A DNA stretch of 8,132 nt, from positions 1 through 8,132 of the forward strand of contig CAIWDQ010000214.1 in NCBI GenBank assembly GCA_903911455.1, written 5' to 3'. Position numbers and translations under genes: made by a program. The stretch is from an uncultured bacterium (GTDB taxonomy: Bacteria; Bacteroidota; Bacteroidia; Bacteroidales; JACABE01). How positions within the stretch are numbered: the stretch's first letter is position 1; every line of letters starts with the position of its first letter. The notes below the pieces were generated by a model. The model saw only the letters and a program-made list of their open reading frames with translations, was not told the DNA's origin and did no database searches. This document shows positions 7,428-8,132 of this stretch, piece after piece.

Positions 7428-7460
7428 TCTGTCTTTTATTGGTACAATTTAATAACTTTG
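7428..7460 (+). promoter_or_regulatory. Rightward promoter-like element facing the repeat array
   Basis: TAACTTTG at 7453-7460 is a perfect TAnnTTTG match. TCTG at 7428-7431, 21 bases upstream, is a one-mismatch -33 element. A transcript would start near 7467 and run into the tandem array from 7638, with no gene between. In DNA this A/T-rich an 8-base match with four fixed T/G positions can occur by chance, so function is uncertain. Confidence 0.35.
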
Positions 7461-7637
7461 TACAACGTCATTCTTCGCATAATGGATGAAATAATCATAT
7501 CGGTTTTTATTTTTTAATTTATTATGATGAAATCTTAATAATAAAAAACTCTATTTGTTAAATTGACGAGAACATTTTTAATATTCAACACATTACACTT
7601 CATTATTAATATTCAAAAAAAGTATAGATTCACATAA

Positions 7638-8132
7638 ATTTAAAAATGTTGGGCATTTATAAAATTAAATATACGTCAGAAGGAAAATGTTGGGCATTAA
7701 TATTTCTTTTTTTAGTTCTTTTTCCTTCTGACGAGGATAAAACTTACTAAATGCCCCTCCGAAGGAAAATGTTAGGCATTCATAAAGTTTAATGTTCGTC
7801 TGGAGAAAAAAGAACGCCATTCATAAAATTTTATGCACGTCAGATGGAAAATGTTGTGCATTCATAAACCTAAATGCCCCTCCGAAGGAAAATGTTGGGC
7901 ATTCATAAAGTTTTATGTTCGTCTGGAGGAAAAAGAACGCCATTCATAAAATTTTATGCTCGTCTGGAAGAAAATGATGTGCATTCATAAACCTAAATGC
8001 CCCTCCGAAGGAAAATGTTGGGCATTCATAAAGTTTTATTTTCGTCTGGATGAAAAAGAACGCCATTCATAAAATTTTATGATCGTCTGGAAGAAAATGA
8101 TGTGCTTTAATAAACCTAAATGAGCCTCCGAA
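7638..8132. repeat. 41-bp tandem repeat array with 123-bp higher-order period
   Basis: From 7638 the sequence stays in a strict 41-base register for 12 complete units (to 8129), and the next unit begins at 8130, so the array runs off the window. Three unit types alternate: a (GAAGGAAAATGTTGGGCATT...), b (GGAGGAAAAAGAACGCCATT...) and c (GGAAGAAAATGATGTGCATT...CCCCTCC). Together they form 123-bp blocks at 7761-7883, 7884-8006 and 8007-8129. By hand alignment the neighbouring blocks differ at about 9 and 7 positions. The first block (7638-7760) is decayed but keeps the register. Nearly every preserved unit contains TTCATAAA, which gives TAA on one strand and TGA on the other. Because 41 is not a multiple of three, these stops hit all frames, so the array is not coding. 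There are no unique spacers, so it is not CRISPR. Confidence 0.92.
7674..7733. repeat. 14-bp perfect inverted repeat inside the decayed first block of the array
   Basis: CGTCAGAAGGAAAA (7674-7687) and its exact complement TTTTCCTTCTGACG (7720-7733) flank 32 bases that include the pyrimidine-rich TTTCTTTTTTTAGTTCTTTT. The left arm spans a normal unit junction. The right arm is the same junction inverted, inside what should be a c-type unit. The pair could form a hairpin, but it more likely records a local inversion or template switch. The arms are seen directly and the mechanism is inferred. Confidence 0.75.

Larger units (their letters stand above)
7261..7637. other. A/T-rich intergenic region without a recognisable gene
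   Basis: These 377 bases are very A/T-rich and contain no credible coding region. Besides the candidate promoter boxes, I see an 11-bp direct repeat TTAATATTCAA at 7578-7588 and 7606-7616, which may be chance in such DNA. A tiny frame at 7482-7517 (MDEIIISVFIF) follows the rightward promoter-like box, but nothing supports its translation. Confidence 0.6.

Noticed and set aside
7482..7517. 11-codon microprotein (MDEIIISVFIF) after a promoter-like box
   Set aside because: Such a short frame in A/T-rich DNA is expected by chance, and no sequence evidence supports its translation.
7761..8129. Repetitive protein-coding region, since 123 is a multiple of three
   Set aside because: TTCATAAA in the units places TAA on the plus strand and TGA on the minus strand, and the 41-base step moves these stops through every frame.
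7638..8132. CRISPR array
   Set aside because: The 41-base units are contiguous and all related. There are no unique spacers between constant repeats and no cas genes in view.

Overview
The window looks like a low-GC Bacteroidetes chromosome, most likely Bacteroidales-like. The reasons are the A/T-rich intergenic DNA, a perfect Bacteroidetes-type -7 box (TAnnTTTG) before the first gene, A-rich leaders without Shine-Dalgarno sequences, a short RsmI lacking the C-terminal domain of proteobacterial forms, and the families present. The genus cannot be told from this sequence.

Layout. Positions 1-90 hold a promoter for rsmI (91-759, +), which encodes the 16S rRNA C1402 2'-O-methyltransferase. A GC-rich palindromic intergenic repeat (760-793) begins at the base after the rsmI stop, followed by a short direct-repeat patch (806-836) and a Nudix hydrolase gene (875-1345, +). 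Convergent to it, with a 12-base gap, is a four-gene minus-strand operon read from 7260 down to 1358. In transcription order it encodes a periplasmic MltD-like lytic transglycosylase with LysM modules, two paralogous exported SGNH/GDSL proteins, and a polytopic MBOAT acyltransferase. The gaps are 44 and 4 bases, and the last pair overlaps as TAATG.

How the operon may work. An MBOAT exporter of acyl groups, periplasmic SGNH proteins and a murein lytic transglycosylase together suggest O-acetylation and de-O-acetylation of a periplasmic glycan. Peptidoglycan is the most economical guess, because MurNAc O-acetylation is known to block lytic transglycosylases. The first SGNH protein has catalytic residues spaced much like peptidoglycan O-acetylesterase Ape1, with a large insert between blocks I and II. 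The second has diverged catalytic blocks.

The right end (7261-8132) has no credible gene. After about 380 bases of A/T-rich DNA comes a minisatellite array that runs off the window. It consists of 41-bp units in strict register from 7638, organised as a 123-bp higher-order repeat (three unit types a-b-c). Three well-preserved copies follow one decayed copy, and the decayed copy contains an inverted fragment. Stop codons recur in every frame on both strands, so the array is not coding. It is the least explained feature of the window.
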